Below, piece by piece: positions 1-8,845 of a stretch of 64,000 nucleotides of DNA; within the stretch, counting starts at the first letter, position 1, and every line of letters begins with the position of its first letter. The position numbers and the translations under genes are program-made. The notes beneath the pieces are model-generated. The model was given only the letters and a program-made list of their open reading frames with translations. It had not been told where the DNA came from and did no database searches. Source of the DNA: Pseudomonas sp. MWU13-2105 (lineage in GTDB: Bacteria > Pseudomonadota > Gammaproteobacteria > Pseudomonadales > Pseudomonadaceae); the NCBI RefSeq assembly GCF_023242315.1, contig NZ_JALLIY010000004.1:62001-126000 (forward strand), read 5' to 3'.

Positions 1-449
1 GTCTTGAACTCACCGAAGGACGCCTGACGATGCCGTTCCCGGTGCTCACCAACCGGAAAATGAACATCGAGGCCACGGTCTTCGATGCCGCCAACAAGCC
101 GGTGGGTAGCATGACGCAGCTTGTGGAAGCCGGTAGCAGCCAACTGAGCGTGGATGTGCGCAGCGAGCCGGGCGCCCATGAGCTCAAGCTGGTCGGCGTG
201 ACCGTCGACGGTCGTACCACCCGTCAGGACCTGGCCGCCGTGGAGCTCGGCGGCGAGGGCGGCAGCCAGGATTACGACTTCGTCTATCCGCAGGGGATTG
301 CCAATTATCAGTCCGGGACCAAGGTCCTGTCGGAGGGTAACGTCTACGAATGCCTGCCGTTCCCCGCAGGCGCCTGGTGCAAGATCAACAGCCACCATTA
401 TGTACCCGGTGTCGGGCCGAGCTGGCGAGATGCCTGGATCGCCAAGTAA
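1..449 (+). CDS. GbpA-like chitin-binding protein, C-terminal part (5' end outside window)
   Basis: The reading frame is open from the first base of the window, so only the last ~148 residues are visible. The segment has a beta-rich linker domain followed by a small terminal module with a Tyr-rich start (DFVYPQG), two cysteines (YECLPF and AWCKIN) and the closing motif SWRDAWIAK. That closing pattern is typical of the chitin-binding module at the C-terminus of GbpA/CbpD-type secreted proteins, whose N-terminus is normally an AA10 lytic polysaccharide monooxygenase. That catalytic part lies outside the window, so its presence is an inference. Proteins of this family are classical type II secretion cargo, which fits the gsp operon that follows. 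Confidence 0.72.
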   Translation, partial: LELTEGRLTMPFPVLTNRKMNIEATVFDAANKPVGSMTQLVEAGSSQLSVDVRSEPGAHELKLVGVTVDGRTTRQDLAAVELGGEGGSQDYDFVYPQGIANYQSGTKVLSEGNVYECLPFPAGAWCKINSHHYVPGVGPSWRDAWIAK

Positions 450-464
450 GCCTTGGTGTTCAGC

Positions 465-487
465 GCCGGGCTGCCCAGCAGCCCGGC
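465..487 (+). terminator. Hairpin after the GbpA-like gene
   Basis: Perfect 10-bp stem (gccgggctgc / gcagcccggc) with a 3-nt loop, 16 nt after the stop codon. The following sequence is only mildly T-rich, so it may be a weak intrinsic terminator. It separates the GbpA-like gene from the b561-gsp operon. Confidence 0.5.
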
Positions 488-548
488 GTATTCGATTGAT
501 GGGCGATGTCGTTGATGGCTGTTGTTGCCTGGTTTTGGGTGAGCACAA

Positions 549-1043
549 TTGTTTTACTCTAGAACACGGATTTTTCTTCACTGGTTGTCAGCCGCCGTTA
601 TTTTATGGGCGTTGATTACTGGTTTTTATGTGGCTTTGTTTGACACCCCTGTGGTGCTCAAAGAAACCGTCGGCTTTTTTAATGTATCGATCACGGCCGT
701 GTTTATTCCATTTTTTGTTGTCCGGGTTTTTCTTTGTTTTTTTCAGGGAAAGCAGACTGATCGAACGCTCGCACAGTGGACGGCTTTTTGTGTTCATAAA
801 TTTATATATCTAGTGACGAGCGTGGTATTGGCGACCGGGGTCATGATGATGGATCGGGAGATCAATATATTTAACGTTCTCCTTATACCCGCGCCGATTG
901 AAAGTGCCGAACGCGTTGCCGCTTTCAAAAAGGCCCATGATGTTGCCTGCGTCGTTCTCTCGGTCCTGGTGGTTTTGCATATCGACGCGGTTATCCGTCA
1001 TGAGGTTTCCGGTTATCGAATTCTCAGGCGGATGCTCTGGTGA
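549..1043 (+). CDS. Cytochrome b561-family membrane protein
   Basis: A 164-residue protein with four predicted membrane spans (about 9-30, 42-65, 82-102, 128-148), the layout of bacterial b561 proteins that pass electrons from quinol to periplasmic partners. Visible histidines are H11, H83, H130 and H144. In E. coli CybB the haem ligands, as I recall them, are one His in each of TM1 and TM2 and two in TM4. By eye the TM2 position (residue 45) is Asn here, so one haem may be missing. The start is TTG at 549, supported by GGTGAG five bases upstream; no ATG fits. The gene is clearly more AT-rich than its neighbours, suggesting acquisition. Its stop overlaps the gspC start by 4 nt, so the two are probably translationally coupled. 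Confidence 0.75.
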   Translation: MFYSRTRIFLHWLSAAVILWALITGFYVALFDTPVVLKETVGFFNVSITAVFIPFFVVRVFLCFFQGKQTDRTLAQWTAFCVHKFIYLVTSVVLATGVMMMDREINIFNVLLIPAPIESAERVAAFKKAHDVACVVLSVLVVLHIDAVIRHEVSGYRILRRMLW

Positions 1044-1579
1044 GTGGGCGAGTCCTCAGGGACGCAATGGGCTTCCTGAGCCTGGCGTTGTGTGCGTTGC
1101 CGCTGGGTTATGCCGCGCTGTCGTTGTGGGGCGAGCGGGTTTTCCGTCAGGCGTTGCCAACAGTCCCCACGGTGCAGGTCATCAATCGCTCGATGGCGGC
1201 CGAGCGCACGCCACTCAACCATGCCGCGCTGGCCACGGTGATGGGGCTGGTGGCCCAGGAGTCCCTGGCCCGTAGTAGCGAACCGCTGAAGCTGCAGGCC
1301 AGCTTTGTCTCCAGCACGGGCGACACCCGTGCACTGCTGGCGGGGGCCAGCGGCCAGCGGATCTACCGGGTAGGAGAAAGCCTGCCGGGCGGCAGCGTCC
1401 TGCGCCGGATCGAGAGCGGCCGGGTGCTGCTCTGGCGCAATGGCCGCGAGGAATTGTTGGTGCTGGAGCCGCCGGCTCGTACCACCTTGCGGGTGCTCAA
1501 GGACCCGGCTCCTGACGCCGCCGCCGCGGCTTCGGCCCTTTATCTTCGACCGACGGCCACGCCGCGTCAGAGTGAGTAA
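1040..1579 (+). CDS. gspC: Type II secretion protein GspC (short form)
   Basis: Inner-membrane clamp protein of the type II secretion system. A 179-residue product with one N-terminal membrane span (about 9-28) and a periplasmic homology region at ~85-155 (GQRIYRVGESL ... GRVLLWRNG), which in the family contacts the N0 domain of the secretin. It lacks the C-terminal PDZ or coiled-coil extension of longer GspC proteins and ends in an Ala/Pro/Thr tail. The start is GTG at 1040, overlapping the b561 stop by 4 nt. gspD follows at once. Identity rests on the homology region and on its first place in a canonical gsp order. Confidence 0.85.
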   Translation: MSGRVLRDAMGFLSLALCALPLGYAALSLWGERVFRQALPTVPTVQVINRSMAAERTPLNHAALATVMGLVAQESLARSSEPLKLQASFVSSTGDTRALLAGASGQRIYRVGESLPGGSVLRRIESGRVLLWRNGREELLVLEPPARTTLRVLKDPAPDAAAAASALYLRPTATPRQSE

Positions 1580-3490
1580 ATGAACAGATCTTACAACCCC
1601 GGTCGGCGCCGCCTGAGGTTCTTGAGCCTGCTTGTCAGTTTGATGCTGCCCTCCGGTGTGCTGGCCGAGGAGCCGCAATGGCAACTGGCGATGAACGATG
1701 CCGAATTGCGCGATGTGGTGCGGGAAATGTCCTCGATTCTCGGCACCACCGTGGTGCTCGACCCGCGGGTGCAGGGGCGGATCACGGTCCTCTCCGAGCA
1801 GGCCCTGGACCGCGAAGGGGTGCGGCGGTTGTTCTATTCGGTGCTCGACGCGCATAACTTCACGGTGATCGATGAAGGCGAGCGCATCCTCATCGTCCCC
1901 GTGGCCGATGCCCGCACCCGTGCCAGCAGCGCCGCCAGTAGCAACGCCCAGAGTGGTCAGTTCGTCACCGAGGTGGTGGCGCTCGGCAGCAGCGTCGCGG
2001 CGGATATCGCCGGGCTGGTGCGGCCGTTGGTCTCGGTCAATGGTTATATCGGTCCGTCGGCGTCGGCCAATGCCCTGGTCATCACCGATAGCGCGGCGAA
2101 TGTCCGGCGCATCGCGAAGATCGTCCGGCAGTTGGACCTGGGCCAGAAGAATGCCCATGACGTCATCCAGTTGCGTCATGGGCTGGCCAATGAATTGGCG
2201 CGGATGATGGAGCAAGCCCTGGGCCGGCAAGGTGCCGAATCGGGGAGCCAGGTCATCGCCGATTCGCGCAACAACCGCCTGGTGATCATCGGTACCCGGG
2301 ATGTGCGCAAGCGACTGGGTGACCTGGCCCGCTCCCTCGACACCCCGGCGGCGGCCGTGGCCGACAATGCCCGGGTGATCCACCTGCGTCACAGTGATGC
2401 CAAGCAGTTGGCCGAAGTACTGGACGCCATGGGCCAGGGGCTCGGTCAGGAAACGGCGGCCGCCAGCAGCCGGGACGCGGTTTCCGGCAAGGCCGTGGTC
2501 AAGGCCGATGAAAGCCAGAACGCCCTGGTGCTGATCGCCGAGCCGACCCAGGTCCGCACCCTGGAAAACATTGTCCGGCAACTCGACCTGCCGCGTTCGC
2601 AAGTGTTGATCCATGCGGCGATTGTCGAGATTTCCGGGGATATCAACGAAGCCCTGGGGGTGCAGTGGGGCGGCGAGTCCGGCAGTGCCCAGGGCGGGGT
2701 CCTGTTTGCCGGCGCCGGTATTACCCTGCCCAAGTTCAGTGACCCCAAGACTACGCTTCCCGATGGTGCTGTGCTGCGCGTCGGCAACGATCGCTTCGGC
2801 ATGCTGGTCTCCGCACTGGCGAGCAACACCCACAACAATGTGCTGTCCACCCCCAGCCTGCTGACCCTGGACAACCAGGAGGCGGAGATCCTGGTGGGGC
2901 AGAACGTGCCGTTCCAGAGCGGCTCCTACCAGACCTCCGGTACAGGCACCGACCGGCCCTTCACTACGGTCACGCGCCATGATATCGGGATCAAGCTGAA
3001 GATCCGCCCGCATATCAACGAAGGCTCGACCCTGCGCCTGCAGGTCGAACAGGAAAACTCCGAACTCGCCAAGAGTGCGGAGATTACCAATGACCTGATC
3101 ACCAACAAGCGTTCGCTGAAGAGCACCATCCTCGCCGACGACGGCGAGATCATCGTGATCGGCGGGCTGATCAAGGACAGCGTTCGTGTCCAGGACAGCG
3201 GCGTACCGCTGCTGCGCGATATTCCGTACCTGGGGGCCTTGTTCCGCTGGCGCAGTGAAAAACACGAGAAGACCAACCTGATGGTGTTCCTGCGTCCGAC
3301 CATCGTCCGCTCCCGGGAGGACATCGCCGAAGTCAGCGAGCAGCGTTACAACAGCCTGCGCCAGCTCAGCCGGCCTGCCACCGGGAAGAGCAACTCACTG
3401 TTGTTGCCGCGCGAGGCCCGGCAACTGTTCGACGGTGACGACACGGCGCCGTCGATAGACCTGCGCCGACGGAAGGTCGGGACGCCATGA
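1580..3490 (+). CDS. gspD: Type II secretion outer-membrane secretin GspD
   Basis: Forms the multimeric outer-membrane channel. 636 residues: signal peptide 1-29 (Arg-rich start, hydrophobic core, VLA then EE), N0 domain ~33-105 (MNDAELRDVVREMS), N1-N3 repeats ~125-360 each ending in VRQLDL-type motifs, and the secretin core ~400-580 with VPFQSGSYQTSG and the characteristic stretch ending GGLIKDS. A short tail past 600 could be a pilotin-binding S domain, but no pilotin gene is nearby. The ATG directly follows the gspC stop, and gspE overlaps its end by 4 nt. Confidence 0.95.
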   Translation: MNRSYNPGRRRLRFLSLLVSLMLPSGVLAEEPQWQLAMNDAELRDVVREMSSILGTTVVLDPRVQGRITVLSEQALDREGVRRLFYSVLDAHNFTVIDEGERILIVPVADARTRASSAASSNAQSGQFVTEVVALGSSVAADIAGLVRPLVSVNGYIGPSASANALVITDSAANVRRIAKIVRQLDLGQKNAHDVIQLRHGLANELARMMEQALGRQGAESGSQVIADSRNNRLVIIGTRDVRKRLGDLARSLDTPAAAVADNARVIHLRHSDAKQLAEVLDAMGQGLGQETAAASSRDAVSGKAVVKADESQNALVLIAEPTQVRTLENIVRQLDLPRSQVLIHAAIVEISGDINEALGVQWGGESGSAQGGVLFAGAGITLPKFSDPKTTLPDGAVLRVGNDRFGMLVSALASNTHNNVLSTPSLLTLDNQEAEILVGQNVPFQSGSYQTSGTGTDRPFTTVTRHDIGIKLKIRPHINEGSTLRLQVEQENSELAKSAEITNDLITNKRSLKSTILADDGEIIVIGGLIKDSVRVQDSGVPLLRDIPYLGALFRWRSEKHEKTNLMVFLRPTIVRSREDIAEVSEQRYNSLRQLSRPATGKSNSLLLPREARQLFDGDDTAPSIDLRRRKVGTP

Positions 3491-4950
3491 AGCCGCGCTT
3501 GCCATTCGGCTTTGCCCGCCGCTACGGGGTCTTGCTGGAGTCGCAAGGCGAGGGCGCGAGCCTGTCGATCCGCGCCGACACCCCTTTGAGCGCCGTGTCC
3601 GAGGCCCGGCGCCTGTTCCCCGGCGAACTGCCCTTGCAACTGCTCGATGAGTCGCTGTTCGCCGCTCGCCTCGCCACGGCCTACAGCGATGGGCATAGCG
3701 CCGTGCAGCAGGTCGCCCAGGGCCTGGATGACGAACTCGACCTGAGCAGCCTGGCCGACCAACTGCCACAGACCGCCGACCTGCTGGAGCAGGAAGGTGA
3801 CGCGCCGATCATCCGCCTGATCAACGCGCTGCTCGGCGAGGCGGTGCGCGAGAAAGCCTCGGATGTGCATCTGGAGACCTTCGAGCACAGCTTGTCGGTG
3901 CGCATGCGCATCGATGGCCAGTTGCGTGAAGTGCTCAAGCCGCGGCGGGAACTGGCGAACCTGCTGGTATCGCGGATCAAGGTCATGGCCCGGCTGGATA
4001 TCGCCGAAAAGCGCGTGCCCCAGGATGGGCGGATCGCCTTGCGGCTGGCCGGGCATGAAGTCGACGTACGGGTTTCCACCTTGCCCTCGGCCCACGGCGA
4101 GCGGGTGGTCCTGCGCCTGCTGGACAAGCAGGCCGGGCGCCTCGACTTGCAGCGTCTGGGCATGCCGGCGGACGCCCTGGAGCGTTTCCAGCGCATTCTC
4201 GGCAAACCCCATGGCATCTTCCTGGTCACCGGCCCCACCGGCTCGGGCAAGACCACCAGCCTGTATGCGGCGCTGAGCAGCCTCAACGATCAGACCCGGA
4301 ATATCCTCACCGTCGAAGACCCTATCGAATATCACTTGCCGGGCATCGGCCAGACGCCAGTCAATCCCAAGGTCGAGATGACCTTTGCCCGTGGCTTGCG
4401 GGCGATTTTGCGACAGGACCCGGACGTGGTCATGGTCGGGGAGATCCGCGACCGTGAAACCGCCGAGATCGCCGTGCAGGCGTCGCTGACCGGGCACCTG
4501 GTGTTGTCGACCCTGCACACCAACAGCGCGGTGGGCGCGGTCACTCGGCTGCTGGACATGGGCGTGGATGCCTATCTGCTGGCCTCGTCCCTGGTCGGGG
4601 TGTTGGCCCAGAGGTTGGTACGCACTCTGTGCCGCGAGTGCAAGAGCGACTATGTGGCGGATGCGGCTGCCTGCCAGCGCCTGGGTGTCGAGGCGAGCCA
4701 TCCGCCGAGGCTGTTCCGGGCCACGGGCTGCGAGCACTGCCAGCAAGGCTATCGCGGTCGTATCGGGCTCTACGAACTGATCGGCATCACTCCGGCCCTG
4801 GCGGTTCTTATCCACAACGGCGCCAGCGAACCCGAGTTGGTCCGCGAAGCCCGGACGACATCGCGCAGCCTGTTCCAGGATGGCCAACGACTGGTTCTCG
4901 AAGGCTGCACCAGCCTCGATGAACTGCTGCGCGTCACCCAGGAGGACTGA
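3487..4950 (+). CDS. gspE: Type II secretion ATPase GspE
   Basis: Cytoplasmic hexameric ATPase that drives pseudopilus assembly. 487 residues with an N-terminal GspL-binding region (~1-100), Walker A GPTGSGKT at 249-256, the Asp box and a degenerate Walker B (DPDVVMVGEIRD), and a His-containing TLHTNSA motif. A tetracysteine zinc site is present near the C-terminus (CREC, then CEHC after 29 residues), which marks it as a type II/PilB-like ATPase rather than PilT. The ATG overlaps gspD by 4 nt. Confidence 0.96.
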   Translation: MKPRLPFGFARRYGVLLESQGEGASLSIRADTPLSAVSEARRLFPGELPLQLLDESLFAARLATAYSDGHSAVQQVAQGLDDELDLSSLADQLPQTADLLEQEGDAPIIRLINALLGEAVREKASDVHLETFEHSLSVRMRIDGQLREVLKPRRELANLLVSRIKVMARLDIAEKRVPQDGRIALRLAGHEVDVRVSTLPSAHGERVVLRLLDKQAGRLDLQRLGMPADALERFQRILGKPHGIFLVTGPTGSGKTTSLYAALSSLNDQTRNILTVEDPIEYHLPGIGQTPVNPKVEMTFARGLRAILRQDPDVVMVGEIRDRETAEIAVQASLTGHLVLSTLHTNSAVGAVTRLLDMGVDAYLLASSLVGVLAQRLVRTLCRECKSDYVADAAACQRLGVEASHPPRLFRATGCEHCQQGYRGRIGLYELIGITPALAVLIHNGASEPELVREARTTSRSLFQDGQRLVLEGCTSLDELLRVTQED

Positions 4951-4952
4951 GG

Positions 4953-6164
4953 ATGCCGGCTTTCGATTATCAAGCCCAGGATGCCAACGGTCGTCGCTGT
5001 CACGGCCGGCAGGAGGCCGACAGCCCGCGTCATGCCCGGCAGTTGCTGCGCGAACGTGGTCTGTTACCCACGCAGCTGAAAAGCGTCCGTAGCCACACCG
5101 GGACAGGCAACGGCGCCCAGGGCAGGGCCGGCTTGAAGGCCGGCGAACTGGCCTTGCTGACGTTGCAACTCTCGACCCTGATCCAGGCCGGCTTGCCGCT
5201 GGAGGAGGCGCTGCGGGCGGTGGCGGCGCAGAGTGAAAAGCGTCGGGTCGGCAATCTGCTGGCCGCGGTGCGCAGCCGGGTCATGGAAGGTTATGACCTG
5301 GCATCGGCGCTCGCCGGTTTCCCCAAGGCGTTCCCGGACATGTTCCGCGCGAGCATTGCCGCCGGCGAACGCTCCGGGCACTTGGGCGCGGTGCTCGAAC
5401 AGCTGGCCGAATACACCGAGGCCCGCCAGCAGGCCCGACAGCAGATCCAGATGGCGTTGGTCTATCCGCTGATCCTGCTGTGCTCTTCGCTGGCTATCGT
5501 CGCCGGGCTGCTCGGCTATGTGGTGCCGGATGTGGTGAAGGTCTTTATCAACAACGGCCAGGCCTTGCCCCTGCTGACCCAGGGTTTGATTGCCCTGAGC
5601 AGCGGCCTGCAGCGTTACGGTTGGCTGCTGTTGTTGGGACTGGCAGGGCTGGTCCTGCTGCTGCGCTGGGCGCTGGCTCGCCCCGTCGTGCGCTGGCGCT
5701 GGCATGCCGGGTTGCTGCGCGCGCCGCTGCTCGGCGGTGTGCTCAAGGCCATGGAGGCGTCCCGTTTCGCCAGCACCCTGGCGCTGCTCGGCAAGAGCGC
5801 CGTGCCCCTGGTGGACGCCCTGGAAATCGCCGCGGCAGTGATCGGCAACCTGCCGATTCGCGCGCGCATGGGCGAGGTCGCGCGTTCGGTGCGCGAGGGC
5901 GGGACCCTGACCCGTGGCCTGGAGCGCAGCGGCGATATCCCGCCGTTGATGTTGCACATGATCGCCAGCGGCGAACGCGCGGGCGAGCTCGACAGCATGC
6001 TCGCCCGCGCCGCCGAGCAGCAGGAGAAAACCCTCGCGGCGCGGATCGCCCTGGTGGTGAGCCTGTTCGAGCCGGCGATGTTGGTGCTCATGGGGGCCAT
6101 CGTGCTGCTGATTGTCATGGCGATTCTGTTGCCGATCCTTAGCCTCAACCAACTGGTGAACTGA
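4953..6164 (+). CDS. gspF: Type II secretion inner-membrane platform protein GspF
   Basis: Polytopic core of the inner-membrane assembly platform. 403 residues with the family's N-terminal FDYQAQDANG motif, two repeated T2SSF cytoplasmic domains (~70-190 and ~270-390), each containing a GERSG/GERAG motif, and three membrane spans (~168-192, ~222-242, ~375-398). It starts 2 nt after the gspE stop with GAGGA as ribosome-binding site. Confidence 0.95.
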   Translation: MPAFDYQAQDANGRRCHGRQEADSPRHARQLLRERGLLPTQLKSVRSHTGTGNGAQGRAGLKAGELALLTLQLSTLIQAGLPLEEALRAVAAQSEKRRVGNLLAAVRSRVMEGYDLASALAGFPKAFPDMFRASIAAGERSGHLGAVLEQLAEYTEARQQARQQIQMALVYPLILLCSSLAIVAGLLGYVVPDVVKVFINNGQALPLLTQGLIALSSGLQRYGWLLLLGLAGLVLLLRWALARPVVRWRWHAGLLRAPLLGGVLKAMEASRFASTLALLGKSAVPLVDALEIAAAVIGNLPIRARMGEVARSVREGGTLTRGLERSGDIPPLMLHMIASGERAGELDSMLARAAEQQEKTLAARIALVVSLFEPAMLVLMGAIVLLIVMAILLPILSLNQLVN

Positions 6165-6168
6165 TCTT

Positions 6169-6609
6169 ATGAAAATCTCTGGAACACAGCGGCAAGGTGG
6201 TTTCACCCTGATCGAAATCATGGTCGTGGTGGTGATAATCGGCGTGCTCGGGGCGATGGTCCTGCCGCAGTTCATGAGCCGTCCGGACCAGGCCAAGGTC
6301 ACCGCGGCCCGCGCCGATATCAAGGCCATCGGCACCGCGCTGGAAATGTACCGGCTCGACAATTTCCGGTATCCCTCGACCCAGCAAGGCCTGGAAGCGT
6401 TGGTCAAACGCCCGTTGGGCGTGCCGGAACCGCGCAACTGGAATCCCCAGGGCTACTTGAAAAACCTGCCGGTCGACCCTTGGGGCACGCCTTATCAATA
6501 CCTGAGCCCCGGCACCCGGACCAAGGGCTATGACCTGTATTCCTTTGGCTCCGACGGCGTGTCCGGCGGCGAAGACTTTGCCGCCGATATCGGCAACTGG
6601 AGCGATTGA
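6169..6609 (+). CDS. gspG: Type II secretion major pseudopilin GspG
   Basis: Major subunit of the secretion pseudopilus. 146 residues with a class III leader ending RQGG, then mature FTLIEIMVVVV with Glu at +5, cleaved by prepilin peptidase. The globular part carries the family's YPSTQQGLEALV and PWGTPYQYLSPG segments that shape the calcium-binding loop. It begins 4 nt after gspF. No prepilin peptidase gene is in the operon, so processing must depend on an enzyme such as PilD encoded elsewhere. Confidence 0.96.
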   Translation: MKISGTQRQGGFTLIEIMVVVVIIGVLGAMVLPQFMSRPDQAKVTAARADIKAIGTALEMYRLDNFRYPSTQQGLEALVKRPLGVPEPRNWNPQGYLKNLPVDPWGTPYQYLSPGTRTKGYDLYSFGSDGVSGGEDFAADIGNWSD

Positions 6610-6612
6610 TCC

Positions 6613-7083
6613 ATGCCCGGACGTTCCCGTGGTTTCACCCTGCTGGAGTTGCTGGTGTCCATGGTGGTGATCGGCGTGCTGGCTGGCATGATTGCCGTGG
6701 GCATGAACCCCAGCCCGGTGCGCCAGGCTCGCCAGGAGGCCGGAGCCCTGGTGCACCTGCTGCAGCAGTTACGTGAGTACGCGGTGGCCAACAGCCAGGA
6801 ATATGGCCTGCGGATCGGTGCCGAGGGTTATCAGGTGATGGTCTTCGAACGCCCTGACTGGCGCCCGGCGGGGGCGGCTTATCGCTTGCCCGACGGCCTG
6901 TATTTTCGCCTGGAGCTGGAAGGCCGTCCGCTGAAACTGGGCGACCGGGTGAACCAGCCGCAATTGCTGGTGTTGAGCAGCGATGAAATGAGTGCCTTCA
7001 CCCTGCATTACGAATCCGCGCAGCGGCGCTGGTTGAGTGTGTCCGGTGACGGCCTCGGCGATCCGGCCATCGATGAAAGCTGA
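6613..7083 (+). CDS. gspH: Type II secretion minor pseudopilin GspH
   Basis: Minor pseudopilin. 156 residues with leader MPGRSRG, cleavage before FTLLELLVSMVV, Glu at +5, and a GspH-type beta-sandwich domain. It starts 3 nt after gspG and its end overlaps gspI by 11 nt. Position between gspG and gspI and the N-terminal motif support the call; the globular domain is poorly conserved in this family. Confidence 0.9.
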   Translation: MPGRSRGFTLLELLVSMVVIGVLAGMIAVGMNPSPVRQARQEAGALVHLLQQLREYAVANSQEYGLRIGAEGYQVMVFERPDWRPAGAAYRLPDGLYFRLELEGRPLKLGDRVNQPQLLVLSSDEMSAFTLHYESAQRRWLSVSGDGLGDPAIDES

Positions 7084-7438
7084 GTCGGGGTTTACCTTGC
7101 TGGAGGTGATGATCGCCCTGGCGATCTTTGCCGTGCTGGCGGCCACCGTGCTGTCCGCCAGCCAGTTCGTGGTGCGCCAGGGTGGTACGTTGCAGGAGCG
7201 TTTGTTCGCCACCTGGCTGGCGGACAATCAGTTGAATGAACTGCGCCTGCAAGCCCCGCCGGCCCAGGGCCGACAGACGCAACGCCAGCGTTTCGATCGG
7301 CGTGAATGGCGTCTGGAGCAGGTGGTCACGCAGGCCTCTGATCCGCGCTTGCTGAAGGTCGAGATCGAGGTGCGACTGGCTGACGGCGGGCCGCTGCTGC
7401 ACCACGCCAGCACCTGGCTACGGGCCCGGGATGAATAG
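7073..7438 (+). CDS. gspI: Type II secretion minor pseudopilin GspI
   Basis: Part of the GspI-J-K tip complex of the pseudopilus. I chose ATG 7073 over an upstream in-frame ATG at 7037 because it gives a short prepilin leader (MKAESG, then FTLLEVMIALAIF, Glu at +5). This yields 121 residues, the usual GspI size. The overlap with gspH is 11 nt. The body contains the typical WLADNQLNELRL segment. Confidence 0.92.
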   Translation: MKAESGFTLLEVMIALAIFAVLAATVLSASQFVVRQGGTLQERLFATWLADNQLNELRLQAPPAQGRQTQRQRFDRREWRLEQVVTQASDPRLLKVEIEVRLADGGPLLHHASTWLRARDE

Positions 7439-7988
7439 ACAGGCTGGCTTCACCTTGGTCGAACTGGTGATTGCCCTGGCGATTTTCAGCCTGATCGGCC
7501 TGGCCAGTTATCGGTTGTACGAAGGGGTGCTGATCACCCAGGCCCGGGTCAGCGCGCATGAGCAGGGCTTGCGCAGCCTGCAGCGGGCGCTGGCGCTGCT
7601 GGAACGCGATATCATGCAGGCGACGATCCCGAAAGAGGGTGTGGCCGTGACGCTGAGCGCGGGGCAGTTGAACCTGCAACGGGTCAATGCGCGCAATCCG
7701 CTGGATGAACCCCGCAGCGAGCGCCAGGAGGTTGCCTATCGCCTCGAAGAGGGCACCTGGTGGCGCTACCACCGCAGCCTTGATTTGCCCGAGACTCACA
7801 AACAGCAGGTGCTCAAGGGCGTCCGTGCCTTGCAGTGGCGGCTGTATATGGACAAGGCCGGTTGGCGCAGTGACGGGGCGTCGACGCCGGGCCGTGCCGG
7901 CGTGCAGCCGCGTGCGCTGGAAATCACCTTGTCCGCGGGCCGTTTCGAGCAGATCCGCCGCGTCATCCTGCTGCCGGAGGGTTCATGA
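7431..7988 (+). CDS. gspJ: Type II secretion minor pseudopilin GspJ
   Basis: 185 residues with leader MNRQAG and mature FTLVELVIALAIFSLIG (Glu +5). The body has the family's ALLERDIMQATIP motif and a beta-rich domain. It overlaps gspI by 8 nt and gspK by 4 nt. In characterised systems it pairs with GspI and GspK at the pseudopilus tip. Confidence 0.93.
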   Translation: MNRQAGFTLVELVIALAIFSLIGLASYRLYEGVLITQARVSAHEQGLRSLQRALALLERDIMQATIPKEGVAVTLSAGQLNLQRVNARNPLDEPRSERQEVAYRLEEGTWWRYHRSLDLPETHKQQVLKGVRALQWRLYMDKAGWRSDGASTPGRAGVQPRALEITLSAGRFEQIRRVILLPEGS

Positions 7989-8845
7989 ACCGAATCGGTC
8001 AGCGCGGTGTGGCGCTGATCAGCGTGCTGCTGATCATGACCCTGGCCCTGGTCGTGGTGGGTGGCCTGTTGCGCAGTCACACGCGGGCACTGCAAAGCAG
8101 CGCGCAGCATATTCATCAGGTACAACTGCTGCAGTGGGCCCTCGCTGCGGAGAGCTGGGCGCGGGAGTTGTTGCTGGCGCCGGAGCCGCTTGAGGCGAAG
8201 ACGATCCATCTGGCCCAACCCTGGGCGCGCCCGTCGCTGCCGTTCGAGTTGTCGGGTGTCGAGGTCCGGATCGGGATCGAAGACCTGGCCGGGCGGTTCA
8301 ACCTGAGTCGCCTGCTCCTGCCCGGCAAGGCCGATGAAATCAGCCTGGAGCGCTGGAGCCGGCTGCTTGCGGCGCTGGAGATCCCGGCGTTCGACCTGGC
8401 GCCGCTGCGTGGCACCGAGGTCACTGACAGTAGCCAGTTGCGGCTGTTGCCGGGAGTCGACCTGGACCTTTTGCAGCGCCTGCAACCCTTCATCGCGTTG
8501 CTGCCGCCCGAGGCGACGCTGAACGTCAATACCACCACGGCCACGTTGCTGGCGACGCTGGAAGGTATGACCGCATCCAGTGCCCGGGAGCTTGTCGCCC
8601 GGCGCCCGCTGGAAGGTTATGCCGATGCCCATGAATTTACCCGAGCACCGGGGCTGGATGGACTGGGCATTGCCAGCCATGGCCTGGGTGTCGACAGCCG
8701 CTGGTTCCGGGTCACGGTCGAGGTCGGCGCGGGGGCGGCGCGACTGCGGCTGGTCAGCGATCTGGAGCGGCCTCGCGACAGCCGTCGCCTGCGTGTCCTG
8801 CAACGCCGCTTCCTGGCCCCGACTCAAGGTGAAACCCCGTTATGA
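7985..8845 (+). CDS. gspK: Type II secretion minor pseudopilin GspK
   Basis: 286 residues, larger than other pseudopilins because of the alpha-helical insert that caps the tip. The leader MNRIGQRG is followed by VALISVLLIMTLALVV; the +5 Glu is absent, as is usual for GspK. A GRFNLSRLL segment and a helix-hairpin-helix-like NVNTTTATLL region match the family. It overlaps both neighbours by 4 nt. Confidence 0.93.
   Translation: MNRIGQRGVALISVLLIMTLALVVVGGLLRSHTRALQSSAQHIHQVQLLQWALAAESWARELLLAPEPLEAKTIHLAQPWARPSLPFELSGVEVRIGIEDLAGRFNLSRLLLPGKADEISLERWSRLLAALEIPAFDLAPLRGTEVTDSSQLRLLPGVDLDLLQRLQPFIALLPPEATLNVNTTTATLLATLEGMTASSARELVARRPLEGYADAHEFTRAPGLDGLGIASHGLGVDSRWFRVTVEVGAGAARLRLVSDLERPRDSRRLRVLQRRFLAPTQGETPL

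Noticed and set aside
1013..3265. 750-codon minus-strand open frame opposite gspC-gspD
   Set aside because: Antisense to two well-supported genes; composition is low-complexity Gln/Arg/His, typical of the complementary frame in high-GC DNA.
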